A stretch of 64,000 nt of DNA, taken from assembly GCF_009176305.1 (NCBI RefSeq), contig NZ_BLAJ01000005.1:124001-188000 (forward strand), in the 5' to 3' direction. The notes below the pieces were generated by a model. That model was not told the DNA's origin, did no database searches, and was given only the letters and a program-made list of their open reading frames with translations. Source of the DNA: Martinezella dioscoreae (GTDB lineage Bacteria > Pseudomonadota > Alphaproteobacteria > Rhizobiales > Rhizobiaceae). Below, in pieces: positions 1 through 8,373 of this stretch. Position 1 is the first letter of the stretch; each line of letters opens with the position of its first letter. Position numbers and translations under genes: made by a program.

Positions 1-176
1 TCAGCGGCGGTGCGGCCGGACTTCTTGTCGGCCTTGGAGATGCCCTTGGCGCGCAGCCAGTCGATCGCGGCTTCGATATCGCCGTTCGTCTCGGTCAGCG
101 CCTTCTTGCAGTCCATCATGCCTGCGCCAGACTTTTCGCGCAGTTCTTTCACCAGTGCAGCCGTAATCTCGGTCAT
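1..176 (-). CDS. tsf: Elongation factor Ts, N-terminal part (cut by window edge)
   Basis: Guanine-nucleotide exchange factor that recycles EF-Tu in the cytoplasm. The first 58 codons are visible and begin MTEITAALVKELREKSGAGM, the classic UBA-like N-terminal module with the invariant GAGMMDCK turn. The ATG at 176 is preceded on the minus strand by AAGAGGAAGC, a good ribosome binding site. The C-terminal dimerisation region lies outside the window. It follows rpsB on the same strand, the usual bacterial order, but a hairpin sits between the two genes. Confidence 0.97.
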   Translation of the reverse strand, partial: MTEITAALVKELREKSGAGMMDCKKALTETNGDIEAAIDWLRAKGISKADKKSGRTAA

Positions 177-345
177 AAGCTTCCTCTTGTCGGTTCATAC
201 GGTGCGGCAAACGGCTTGAGCCGAAGCGGCACCGATTTGAGGGACGAAATGTACCCGTAAGTATGACAGCGTTATGAAACCGCGTCATACTGTGGAATTC
301 TTGATTGGAACATGCCTGGATTTTCCGCCCAGGCGAGGCGTTATC

Positions 346-396
346 AAAAACGCGATAAGGCCGCTCGAACTTCTTGAAGTCGCAAACGGCCTTATC
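346..396 (-). terminator. Hairpin with T-run between rpsB and tsf (terminator or attenuator)
   Basis: Read on the minus strand, GATAAGGCCG (396-387) pairs perfectly with CGGCCTTATC (363-354) across a 23-base loop. GCGTTTTT follows at 353-346. It lies 52 bases after the rpsB stop, so it could end or attenuate transcription before tsf. The loop is long for a strong intrinsic terminator, so partial read-through is likely. Confidence 0.55.
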
Positions 397-448
397 CCGG
401 ATATCAATGCGCTTGGGCGGGCAATCTTCTGCCCGCCACTTGGCGCGA

Positions 449-1216
449 TCAGGCTTCGGTGCCGTCCGCCAGGGTCGGCTCGACCGGAGCTTCTTCGGAA
501 GCGCCGAGGTCACGGCCCGATGCGCTCTGCTGGCGAGCGATACCGTCGATGGCAGCGCGCGAGATCAGGTCGCAGTAAAGAGCGATGGCGCGCGAGGCGT
601 CGTCGTTGCCCGGGATCGGATAGTCGATCAGGTCCGGATCGCAGTTCGAGTCGATGATGGCGACGACCGGGATGCCGAGGCGCTTGGCTTCGTCGATTGC
701 GATCTTTTCCTTGTTGGTGTCGATGATGAACATCAGGTCCGGCGTGCCGCCCATGTCCTTGATACCGCCGAGGGCCTTGTCGAGCTTTTCGCGCTCGCGC
801 TCGAGGTTCAGACGCTCCTTCTTGGTGAAGCCCTGGGCTTCGCCGGAGAGGATTTCGTCGAGCTTGCGCAGGCGCTGGATCGAGTTGGAGATCGTCTTCC
901 AGTTAGTCATCATGCCGCCGAGCCAGCGGGCGTTGACGTAGTACTGAGCCGAACGCTTCGCGCTGTCGGCGATCAGTTCGGACGCCTGGCGCTTGGTGCC
1001 GACGAACAGAACGCGGCCGCCGCGGGCAACGGTGTCGCTGACAACCTGCAGAGCGCGGCTCAGCATCGGAACCGTCTGGGCGAGGTCGATGATGTGGATG
1101 TTGTTACGATCGCCGAAAATGTACGGCTTCATCTTCGGGTTCCAGCGGTGCGTCTGGTGGCCGAAGTGAACACCTGCTTCGAGAAGCTGGCGCATAGAAA
1201 AATCGGGCAATGCCAT
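449..1216 (-). CDS. rpsB: 30S ribosomal protein S2
   Basis: Structural protein of the small ribosomal subunit, 255 residues. The start MALPDFSMRQLLEAGVHFGH and the internal ENVRLH-opposite stretch NPKMKPYIFGDRNNIHIIDL are diagnostic of S2. The ATG at 1216 is chosen because the S2 family begins there and a purine-rich AAAGG lies just upstream. An in-frame extension to 1318 is not typical of the family. The C-terminal tail after residue 230 is acidic and variable, as in other rhizobia. It is followed by tsf on the same strand. Confidence 0.98.
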   Translation of the reverse strand: MALPDFSMRQLLEAGVHFGHQTHRWNPKMKPYIFGDRNNIHIIDLAQTVPMLSRALQVVSDTVARGGRVLFVGTKRQASELIADSAKRSAQYYVNARWLGGMMTNWKTISNSIQRLRKLDEILSGEAQGFTKKERLNLEREREKLDKALGGIKDMGGTPDLMFIIDTNKEKIAIDEAKRLGIPVVAIIDSNCDPDLIDYPIPGNDDASRAIALYCDLISRAAIDGIARQQSASGRDLGASEEAPVEPTLADGTEA

Positions 1217-1405
1217 GCCTTTGTATCCTTTTCCGGTTGAACCTCCGCAAGGCGAACAGCATCCTCTTCGAGAATGCCACCGGGCGGAAAAATCCGGATT
1301 TCTCCCGGACAATCCCATGCCTTACGTGTGGAATGCGGGTGCCCATACCTTCGATTCGCTTGGAATGCAAGGCTTTTGGATCAAAAAAACAATCTCGCCA
1401 TGCCC

Positions 1406-2512
1406 TCAGCTGGCCAATTTATCAAGAAGCGCCAGCATGACATTGGCATCCGGCATAGGCAATACGGCATCGATCTCGGCCGGCAGCAGGCCGGCGATGG
1501 CATTGTCGGCATCGCCGGTCGCGGTGCCGAGCGGTCCGCGGAAACCGTGCCTGGTCCAGGCGAGCTCCTGCAATCGCGGGCTGACGAGAGCTTCGATCAT
1601 GCGATCGACCTGTTCGTCGATCGCGATCAACGGATGCGCGGAATAGACGGTTGGATGCGGATAGAGCACGACGGGCTTGGCGCTGTTGCTCGCCTGAACC
1701 CTCTTCCAACGCTGCGGATCGGCGATGATCCATTCCACCAGCTGATTCTCATAGCCGACGATCATCGGTTCGCCGCCAATGCCGCCCGCGAGATACTGTT
1801 CGAACAACTTGCCCGACGAAGACGACTTGAAACCCATGTTGCGGAAGATCGCCTGGGCCTTGTCCCCGAACTGCGCCAGAGCGTCCGGACTCGCGACGTT
1901 GCCGCTCAGGAGGCTCAGTACCAGGCCGGAAAACATGAAGCCGGAATTGGAGCGATTCGGATCGGTCGACACGATTCGGGCCTGGCCATAGAGCGAGTTG
2001 ACACCGAGCTTCGACCAGTTCGTGCCGGCAAGCACGGCATCCAGCAGCGCCTTGAGATCAAGCTGGTGCTGCCCCTCCGGCGTCGTGTTGACGAGCCCCG
2101 CCTTGGTCAATCCATCGACGACCGGCTGCCAGGAATAGACGACGACGGGCGTGTTGAGGATGACGCGGTCGTTGCGGATCTTAATGCTATTCTGCCGGGC
2201 GATATCGACCATGATCGACGAGGATGGCCAGAGGAAGGCGGGATTCTGCGACAGAAGCGCCTGCTCCCGCACCATTTCCACGGAGCCTGCGACGCGGCTG
2301 TTGATCTCAAGGCCATGACTGTGCAGTGCCGATACCACGTCGGCATCGGCAAGGAATGCCTCCTTCTCGCCGCCGATGAAGCCGAAGAGCTTGGTGCTGT
2401 TGCCGAGCAGCCCTTGCAGCTCCGGCCTGTCCTTGACGGCGAAATAGCCTCCGGTCCCTGCGACCCCGGCGGCAAGAAGCCCTACTCCAAAAGCGCGGCG
2501 AGAAATGGCCAT
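1406..2512 (-). CDS. Periplasmic binding-type protein of the TelA/vWA cluster, twin-arginine-like leader
   Basis: 368 residues. The N-terminus MAISRRAFGVGLLAAGVAGT has an SRRxF motif followed by a hydrophobic stretch, suggesting Tat export or a membrane anchor. The body resembles an extracellular solute-binding protein. Two segments (AFLWPSSSIMVDIA near residue 113 and DPNRSNSGFMFSG near residue 206) align with matching segments of the upstream vWA-fused lipoprotein (VWPASSVWVDMF and SATQSNSGASAY), so the two are paralogues. The ATG overlaps the stop of the XpaC-like gene (TGATG), implying translational coupling. The ligand is unknown. Exact function is not recognised. Confidence 0.72.
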   Translation of the reverse strand: MAISRRAFGVGLLAAGVAGTGGYFAVKDRPELQGLLGNSTKLFGFIGGEKEAFLADADVVSALHSHGLEINSRVAGSVEMVREQALLSQNPAFLWPSSSIMVDIARQNSIKIRNDRVILNTPVVVYSWQPVVDGLTKAGLVNTTPEGQHQLDLKALLDAVLAGTNWSKLGVNSLYGQARIVSTDPNRSNSGFMFSGLVLSLLSGNVASPDALAQFGDKAQAIFRNMGFKSSSSGKLFEQYLAGGIGGEPMIVGYENQLVEWIIADPQRWKRVQASNSAKPVVLYPHPTVYSAHPLIAIDEQVDRMIEALVSPRLQELAWTRHGFRGPLGTATGDADNAIAGLLPAEIDAVLPMPDANVMLALLDKLAS

Positions 2513-3129
2513 CAGCGTCCTATATCCTCTTTGAGTGAGGCCTGTATGAGGCGCAGCTCCGTATCAAGCGTATCGAGCCTGTCTTCGATCAGGCTGTCGG
2601 AATAGTGTACGAAAGCATCTTCCAGTTTGGTCAGAACGAGACCGACCTCCTGAAGGCGCGCAACATCCGGCTGGCGTTTCGCTTCGATGACGGCAAAGCC
2701 CTCCGCCACCTCCGCGGCCCGCGGCAGATAGTAGCTGAGGAACCGCCTGACGGTGCCGGCGCTTTCCGGATTGGCTTCCACCTTCGCAAAGACGTCCGCG
2801 GCGATCTCCGCCAGATGCCGCACCCGTTTTGCCACATCCTTGCTGCCGATCTGGTTCGCCGATGCTTCCAGCCTTTCGGCCGCGGGAGCAGCCGTGCTCA
2901 ACAGGTCGCGGGCGAACTCCAGACGCCCCCTGCCGATCGCCTTCGCATCCAGCCCCTCGAACATGCGCTTAGGTGCAAGGATGAAAATCAGGCCGACGAA
3001 GACCAAAAGACCGATGATGGCGGCAATCCATATCGGCATGCCGGCAAGAAAGCTGAGCACGGGAACGACGATCGCGGCAGCAAGCCCCGCCACGATCCAA
3101 TTCCAGTCATTGCCGAACCAATTGCGCAT
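2512..3129 (-). CDS. XpaC-like (5-bromo-4-chloroindolyl phosphate hydrolysis family) membrane protein
   Basis: 205 residues. Residues 10-55 form two closely spaced hydrophobic segments (WIVAGLAAAIVVPVLSFLAG and IWIAAIIGLLVFVGLIFILA), followed by a helical cytoplasmic region, the layout of the XpaC family, which commonly sits beside telA. The ATG at 3129 is used. An in-frame upstream extension would run into the repeat element at 3138-3241 and is rejected. The stop overlaps the next ATG by one base. The family name comes from a Bacillus phenotype and does not define a biochemical reaction. Confidence 0.72.
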   Translation of the reverse strand: MRNWFGNDWNWIVAGLAAAIVVPVLSFLAGMPIWIAAIIGLLVFVGLIFILAPKRMFEGLDAKAIGRGRLEFARDLLSTAAPAAERLEASANQIGSKDVAKRVRHLAEIAADVFAKVEANPESAGTVRRFLSYYLPRAAEVAEGFAVIEAKRQPDVARLQEVGLVLTKLEDAFVHYSDSLIEDRLDTLDTELRLIQASLKEDIGR

Positions 3130-3137
3130 TATCGTCC

Positions 3138-3241
3138 TAGAGCAATTCCAGCAAAAGTGCGAAGCGGTTTTACGTCCGGAATTGCGTGAAAACAAAGAGA
3201 TAGAGCATTTCTGTGACTCCGTTCAGAACAGAAATGCTCTA
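3138..3241. repeat. RIME1-like intergenic mosaic element
   Basis: About 104 bases with two palindromes. AGAGCAATTCC at 3139-3149 pairs with GGAATTGC at 3178-3185. TAGAGCATTTCTG at 3201-3213 pairs with CAGAAATGCTCTA at 3229-3241. The length and two-palindrome layout match Rhizobium-specific intergenic mosaic elements as I recall them. It sits inside the TelA cluster, and the stop codon of the vWA gene (3239-3241) is the last base triplet of the repeat. Confidence 0.75.
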
Positions 3242-4813
3242 GTTATAGCCGCGCACCGCCCGGAATGCGCTGACCAGATCACCACGGCCGTCGAAGACGC
3301 GCGCCGAGGTCTCCTGCGCGAGGGCATCGAGCTGCCGCTTGTCGGCATCGCCGAAGGTGATGCCGAACACTGGCACATGCGGGCTTACAGATGCCCAGCG
3401 GCTCATGAAATAGCCATTCCCATCATCGGATTTTCCATCCGTCATGATGACGATCGCGGGCAAGTAGGATGACAGCTCTTGCGTCGACTTCATCCAGTCG
3501 AGCGCCTTGCTCGCACAGGCATACATATCAGTACCTCCACCCGCATGCTGACGCGAGACCCTTTCGACCAACATCTTTTGCTGATCGGGCCTCCCCGTCG
3601 CCTCGATCGTGGTGCGCACATTGGCGTCAAAGGGAATGACGATGATGCGATCGGCTGGCGTCCATTGCGCCAGGACCTTGCCTGTTTCTTCCGGGTTGAA
3701 CAGGAATTGCATGGCCGCCTGAAGCTGTTCTTCGCCCTTGCCCGCCATCGAGCCCGAAAAATCGAGGCAGAGAGCCGTCAGCGAAGGCTTGCGCAGCCCC
3801 ACCTGATAAAGATCAAGCGCCTGGCGGATCATGGCAGGCTCCGGCATGCGGATGGCCGTCACGATCCGGGTCGGATCGAAATTCCATGTCAGGTCCGGCT
3901 TGGCGGCAATATCGGAGAGCGGGATGCGGCGACCCGTATCGGCAATGCGTTTCTGCACTGGCGCGGAACGCAGATAGTCGACGAGCTGGTTGAAGAAGGT
4001 CTCGACCTCCTGCCCTCGCCCATGATCGACAAAGCCGATAGGCGAATCGGCGACGACGACGCCATCGGCGGGGTAGATGGCATAGAGTGGCTCCCTGCCC
4101 ATGCCGGCAAGCTTGTCGTTGGTTTCCTTCAGGATCGCTTCGTAATTCCACATGGCGTCGTAAAGCACATCCTTGCCGGCGGAGTCCGTATAGAGATCCG
4201 CAAGCCAGCCCGACGAGCCCGAAGAACGCTCCACACCGCCAAGCAGCGCGCGAACCGTGCTCTGGACATCCGGCTTGTCGAGATCGCCCGGCTCTATCAC
4301 CGGCTTGTTGCCGAGCGCACTCGACAGCATGGCAAGATAGGCACTGGCGCCGGAATTGGATTGCGTGGCCGATGTCATGAGAAACTTCAGCGAACCGCTT
4401 TTCACTGCCGCCAGTATGTCCTTCATATAGACCGGCTTGCCGACCCAGCCGAGCGCCTCGGCTTTGGATTTGCGCACGCCGAGAATAACAGGCATCTGTG
4501 CGACCGATGTCAGCGACTTGACGCGACGCTTGGTGTCGAACATATCGACCCAGACGCTCGACGCCGGCCAGACGGCATCCTGTTCGACGCCCTGTTCGCT
4601 CTGGAGTGCCAGACCGATATCCAGCGTACCCTCATAGGTGAAGCTGCAAGTCGCCTTCTTCTCCTTGCAGAACTCTTCGACGATCGGCTGCAGGACGGTG
4701 TTTTCAGAGCCGGAAATGATCGAGAATTTCGAGACCTGTCCGCCGACATTGCAGCTGCTCAACAGGAGTGTGCCTGCCAGCGTCAGCGCGGTAGCAAAAG
4801 TGCGGATTGCCAT
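3239..4813 (-). CDS. Lipoprotein with binding-protein domain fused to a von Willebrand A domain
   Basis: 524 residues. A signal peptide ends in the lipobox LLSSC (Cys21), so the mature protein should be lipidated and face the periplasm. Residues about 28-300 form a solute-binding-like domain. Residues about 345-520 are a vWA domain with an intact metal-ion-dependent adhesion site: DFSGSM (DxSxS), GGGTDMY supplying the Thr, and TDGKSDDG. It starts 4 bases after the telA stop and so is co-transcribed. The fusion suggests a metal-coordinated protein interaction platform in the periplasm. Its ligand is unknown. Confidence 0.8.
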   Translation of the reverse strand: MAIRTFATALTLAGTLLLSSCNVGGQVSKFSIISGSENTVLQPIVEEFCKEKKATCSFTYEGTLDIGLALQSEQGVEQDAVWPASSVWVDMFDTKRRVKSLTSVAQMPVILGVRKSKAEALGWVGKPVYMKDILAAVKSGSLKFLMTSATQSNSGASAYLAMLSSALGNKPVIEPGDLDKPDVQSTVRALLGGVERSSGSSGWLADLYTDSAGKDVLYDAMWNYEAILKETNDKLAGMGREPLYAIYPADGVVVADSPIGFVDHGRGQEVETFFNQLVDYLRSAPVQKRIADTGRRIPLSDIAAKPDLTWNFDPTRIVTAIRMPEPAMIRQALDLYQVGLRKPSLTALCLDFSGSMAGKGEEQLQAAMQFLFNPEETGKVLAQWTPADRIIVIPFDANVRTTIEATGRPDQQKMLVERVSRQHAGGGTDMYACASKALDWMKSTQELSSYLPAIVIMTDGKSDDGNGYFMSRWASVSPHVPVFGITFGDADKRQLDALAQETSARVFDGRGDLVSAFRAVRGYN

Positions 4814-4817
4814 GGGT

Positions 4818-5897
4818 TCACCGCGCCTCGATCATCGCCTTCTTGAGCTCAATGGTCATTTTCTGCATTCGCTGCTCGGCCTCGGCCCGCTTGGCGCGGC
4901 CATCCTCCTGCACCTTCAGGACGCCACCGATCGTGTCGATCAGATCGCGGTTGGCGGCAGCAAGCGTGTCGATGTCGACGATACCGCGCTGCGATTGCTG
5001 TTCTATGGCAATCGCCTGGTCCTTCATCATTTTCGATGCCTGGCGGATCATGTCGTTGGTGGCGTCGGTGACGGTCTTCTGCAGTTCGAGCGCGGACTTC
5101 TGCTGGGTCAGACCCAGAAGGATCACCATCTTCTGCTTCCAGGCCGGCACGGTCAGTGCCGACGTCGCCTGCAGGTTCTCGATCAGGGTTTCGTCACCGG
5201 CCTGAACGATACGGATCTGCGGCAATTGCTGAATGCCGAGCTGGCGTGCCTGCTGCAGATAGAAGACCCGCTTTTCCAGACGATCGAGGGCCTGTAGGCT
5301 ATCCTGATAGACCTGCGCCTCCAGCATGCCGCCGCCAGGATTAGCCGAAGCCGCATCTGCGGAACTTTTCAGGCGCGGAAGCTCGGTCGCACGAAAACGC
5401 TCGGCGAAATCCTTGCCGGCCTGCACATAGGCATCAAGCTGCACGATGGACTGCTTTGTCTCTTCATGCAGATCGTCCAGAAGGGCGATGTCCCGGCGCA
5501 GAATATCCTTGTGACGGTCAAGCTCGAGCCCGATGCGATCGATCTGGCCGGCTACGTCTTCGAACTGCTCTTTGAAACGCTCCAGCTTCGCCCTGAACGA
5601 GGAAAACATCCGCGATAGGAAGCCCTCGTCCTTCAACGAGGCAGGATCGAGCTTCTTCGACTTGACGATGATATCGGTCAGCAACTTGCCGACTTCGCCG
5701 AGATCGCGGTTGCGCACCTCGCGCAGGATACGATCGGAATAATCGGAAACGGCCTGCTGGGCACGGTCGCCGTAGACGGAAATGCCGGCCCTGTCGGTCA
5801 GATCTATGCTGTCGCCGATGCGGGCGATTTCCGCCGGATCGGCCGCGACGACCGGCAGCGTGTTATTGGAACTCGTGGAGATACCGGTATTGCTCAT
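4818..5897 (-). CDS. TelA/KlaA-family toxic anion resistance protein
   Basis: 359 residues, almost entirely helical and coiled-coil, without signal peptide or membrane segments, so likely cytoplasmic. Family features include the N-terminal segment FLSRMFSSFRAKLERFKEQF, the central DRHKDILRRDIALLDDLHEE, and the C-terminal VPAWKQKMVILLGLTQQKSA and DTLAAANRDLIDTIGGVLKV, all typical of TelA (PF05816). The ATG at 5897 gives the usual family N-terminus. ATGs at 5939 and 5918 are possible. It is the first gene of a four-gene cluster. TelA proteins are linked to tellurite and other chemical stress tolerance, but the molecular mechanism is unresolved. Confidence 0.85.
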   Translation of the reverse strand: MSNTGISTSSNNTLPVVAADPAEIARIGDSIDLTDRAGISVYGDRAQQAVSDYSDRILREVRNRDLGEVGKLLTDIIVKSKKLDPASLKDEGFLSRMFSSFRAKLERFKEQFEDVAGQIDRIGLELDRHKDILRRDIALLDDLHEETKQSIVQLDAYVQAGKDFAERFRATELPRLKSSADAASANPGGGMLEAQVYQDSLQALDRLEKRVFYLQQARQLGIQQLPQIRIVQAGDETLIENLQATSALTVPAWKQKMVILLGLTQQKSALELQKTVTDATNDMIRQASKMMKDQAIAIEQQSQRGIVDIDTLAAANRDLIDTIGGVLKVQEDGRAKRAEAEQRMQKMTIELKKAMIEAR

Positions 5898-6100
5898 AGG
5901 TCGTGCTTTCTCGTCCATAGACTCGGGAGCCGACCGCAAAAATTGTCAATCGCCCCAAGACGATGCCCCCGCGCGCCCCACTACAATTTCAGATCGAAGC
6001 AGAGGGAATCTGCACTTACTTCTGCGTGTCGATCGTTTCACACAATAGTGAAACTTGGATCACAGTTTTATGACAGAGGTTTTGCACGTTGAACGAGAGT

Positions 6101-6928
6101 CTATTGGCACGCCTTCGTACCGAGAACTTCAAGCTTGGTGAGCTTGCCGGTCAGCACGAAGTCACCATAATCCATGGTGAGGTCGCGCGTGATGCCGTTC
6201 TCGTAGAGTTTAAAGGACATCCGGTAGACGGGCATGGCGTCGCCGGTGGACTTTTCGTTGAAATAAGCCACGGTCACCGGCCAAAAAGGCGTCTTGGAGA
6301 AGGCGCCAGCCTTGTCGGCATCGGGATCATCGGTCGCCGGCGTCTGTTCCTTGCCGACGACGGTGGTGGCGATCAGCGGCTTGTCCCCATCGTCGGAACC
6401 GTCGAAAACTTGCGCCTCGAAGAAATTCTTGCCGAGCTTCGCATTGTGGATAATGTCGAGCATATGCTCCGTCGGGAAACGGCTCTCGATGATCTGGACC
6501 TGCTTGTTCTGCGGCTGGGTGAGGTCGACCTTGATGCCCTTCTGGTCGTCGCTTGCGGCGCCGCGCACATCCTTGTCGAGCTGGCTGTCAGTATAGGACT
6601 TGGTCTCGAAGCGGAACAGCCGCTTGCCGAGATCCTCGAAGGTCGTCGTCTGTTGGTCGCTGACGCGCGTTGAGTCCCCCGTATCGATCTTCGTCACGAA
6701 GCGGAAATTGGTGGTGAATCCGGTGCAATCGGAGCCTTCGAACTCATAGACCATGCGGCCGACCATGCCGGAGATGCCGGAGCGATCGGAGGCATCCTTC
6801 AGTTCAAGATCATAGACGGCGCGATGCGCGATCAGCCCGCTCGGACCGGCAGCATGGGCTGCCGAGGTTCCCAGTGACAGAATGCTCAGGCCCGAAACGA
6901 CGGTAGCAGCAAGACTCGAGCGGAACAT
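6101..6928 (-). CDS. eipB: EipB family cell-envelope integrity protein (DUF1849)
   Basis: 275 residues with a Sec signal peptide ending near AAHAA (residue 26), so periplasmic. The family was defined by Brucella EipB, a beta-spiral protein needed for envelope integrity. Characteristic pieces are HRAVYDLELKDA after the leader and the C-terminal LTKLEVLGTKACQ. Cys68 and Cys274 occupy the places of the disulfide reported in Brucella (about 69 and 278). The ATG at 6928 follows GGAGATAATGA. It is monocistronic and divergent from the RidA gene. Confidence 0.88.
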   Translation of the reverse strand: MFRSSLAATVVSGLSILSLGTSAAHAAGPSGLIAHRAVYDLELKDASDRSGISGMVGRMVYEFEGSDCTGFTTNFRFVTKIDTGDSTRVSDQQTTTFEDLGKRLFRFETKSYTDSQLDKDVRGAASDDQKGIKVDLTQPQNKQVQIIESRFPTEHMLDIIHNAKLGKNFFEAQVFDGSDDGDKPLIATTVVGKEQTPATDDPDADKAGAFSKTPFWPVTVAYFNEKSTGDAMPVYRMSFKLYENGITRDLTMDYGDFVLTGKLTKLEVLGTKACQ

Positions 6929-7063
6929 TCATTATCTCCTGTTGGACTCGCACGCGATGTTATAAGAACGCTTTCGGCTGAACGAGGCTGCCGATCCTAA
7001 GTGACCGAATTTAGTCTTGATGCCGGATTTTTGAAGTTTTTACAACAAAACGGGAGATGAATA

Positions 7064-7531
7064 ATGTCCGACGCTATCGAGGGCCGCCTGAAGGAACTCG
7101 GCATCGTTCTGCCGCAAGCTGCAGCACCGGCCGCCAACTACGTTCCCTATGTCATCAGCGGCAATCTTCTCTATCTGTCGGGACAGCTGCCGATGGAAAA
7201 CGGCAAGATCGGCGTCACGGGTCATCTCGGCAAGGATGTCGATGTTGCCGGCGGACAGCGAGCGGCCGAGCTTTGTGCCATCAATATTCTCGCCCAGGCG
7301 AAAGCTGCCCTCGGCGGCGATCTCGGCCGGATCAAGCGGCTGATCAAGCTCAACGGCTTCGTCGCCTCGACGCCCGATTTCGTCGAACAACACCTTGTGA
7401 TCAACGGCGCATCCAATCTTCTGGCAAACGTGCTTGGCGAAGCCGGCAAGCATGCCCGCGCCGCCGTCGGCATGGCCGCCCTGCCGCTCAATGCCGCCGT
7501 TGAAATCGATGCTATTCTGGAAATTGCATAA
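7064..7531 (+). CDS. RidA/YjgF-family protein
   Basis: 155 residues. Members of this family hydrolyse reactive enamine or imine intermediates from PLP enzymes, although this longer subgroup (around 150 residues with the LYLSGQLPMENGKI and AVGMAALPLNAAVEIDAI motifs) is less well characterised. It carries GGGAGATGAATA before the ATG. Its TAA overlaps the ATG of the GDPD gene (TAATG), so the two are probably translationally coupled. The canonical RidA arginine near the C-terminus (RxxxxV) is replaced in part, so deaminase activity is not assured. Confidence 0.85.
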   Translation: MSDAIEGRLKELGIVLPQAAAPAANYVPYVISGNLLYLSGQLPMENGKIGVTGHLGKDVDVAGGQRAAELCAINILAQAKAALGGDLGRIKRLIKLNGFVASTPDFVEQHLVINGASNLLANVLGEAGKHARAAVGMAALPLNAAVEIDAILEIA

Positions 7532-8250
7532 TGAGCAAGCTTGCCTGGTTGACCGAGCGTCCGGTCGCTCACCGCGGCTATCATGACATGAACAAGGAAG
7601 TCTGGGAAAATACACTCTCCGCCTTCAGCCGTGCCATCGAGGCGGGCTTTGCCATCGAATGCGACCTACACTACGCCTCCGACGGCGTTCCGGTGGTCTT
7701 TCATGACGACGACCTGCAACGCGTCTGCAATCTGCCGGGCGAAGTGCGCGAACGCACCTCGGCCGAGCTCGGGCTGCTGTCGGTCGGCGGTACCAAGGAC
7801 AAGATCCCGACGCTGAAGCAGCTCCTGCGGCTCTGCGACGGCAAGGTGCCGCTGGTGCTGGAGCTCAAGGGACGCGAAGGCGATGACGATGGCTTTGCCG
7901 AATCCGTGCTCGAAGTACTGGAAGGCTACAAGGGGCATGTGGCGCTGATGAGCTTCGATCATTGGCTGCTCAAGGACCTCAAGGCGCTGGAAGCGCCCTA
8001 CCCTGTCGGACTGACGGCTGAAGGAAACAAGCCTGAGACGTTTTTTCAGCATGACGAAGCCATGCATCTTGGGCTAGACTTCATCTCGTACTTCTACGGC
8101 CACCTGCCGAACCCCTTTGTTACGGCGCAACGCCAGCGTGGTATTCCGGTCATCACCTGGACCGTGCGCGACGAAGCAGCCCGCAAACATACATTTGCCA
8201 ATGCAGACCAGATGACCTTCGAAGGTTTTGATCCGCGCCTGGCCTCATAA
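7531..8250 (+). CDS. Glycerophosphodiester phosphodiesterase family protein
   Basis: 239 residues, cytoplasmic, no signal peptide. It should split glycerophosphodiesters into glycerol 3-phosphate and an alcohol using a TIM barrel. Catalytic residues are visible: His14-Arg15 (VAHRGYH), Glu43 and Asp45 (IECDLHY), His58 (VFHDDD) and the LELKG strand at about residue 112. It overlaps the RidA gene by one base and forms the second gene of a small operon that probably includes the downstream acyltransferase gene. Confidence 0.9.
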   Translation: MSKLAWLTERPVAHRGYHDMNKEVWENTLSAFSRAIEAGFAIECDLHYASDGVPVVFHDDDLQRVCNLPGEVRERTSAELGLLSVGGTKDKIPTLKQLLRLCDGKVPLVLELKGREGDDDGFAESVLEVLEGYKGHVALMSFDHWLLKDLKALEAPYPVGLTAEGNKPETFFQHDEAMHLGLDFISYFYGHLPNPFVTAQRQRGIPVITWTVRDEAARKHTFANADQMTFEGFDPRLAS

Positions 8251-8373
8251 ATCGGCATCGATTGAAGAAGAGGCTTTGCGCATACCCAAATTGCCGCTGC
8301 GCCGACAGTGCGCCCTTCGGGCGGATGGCGCGGCGGTGAGAGCCCCTTCTTTCCTTCCAAGCGCAAGAGTTTG

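Noticed and set aside
1274..2605. A 443-codon plus-strand frame opposite the binding-protein gene
   Set aside because: It overlaps a minus-strand gene with leader, paralogue similarity and operon coupling, and is compositionally a shadow.
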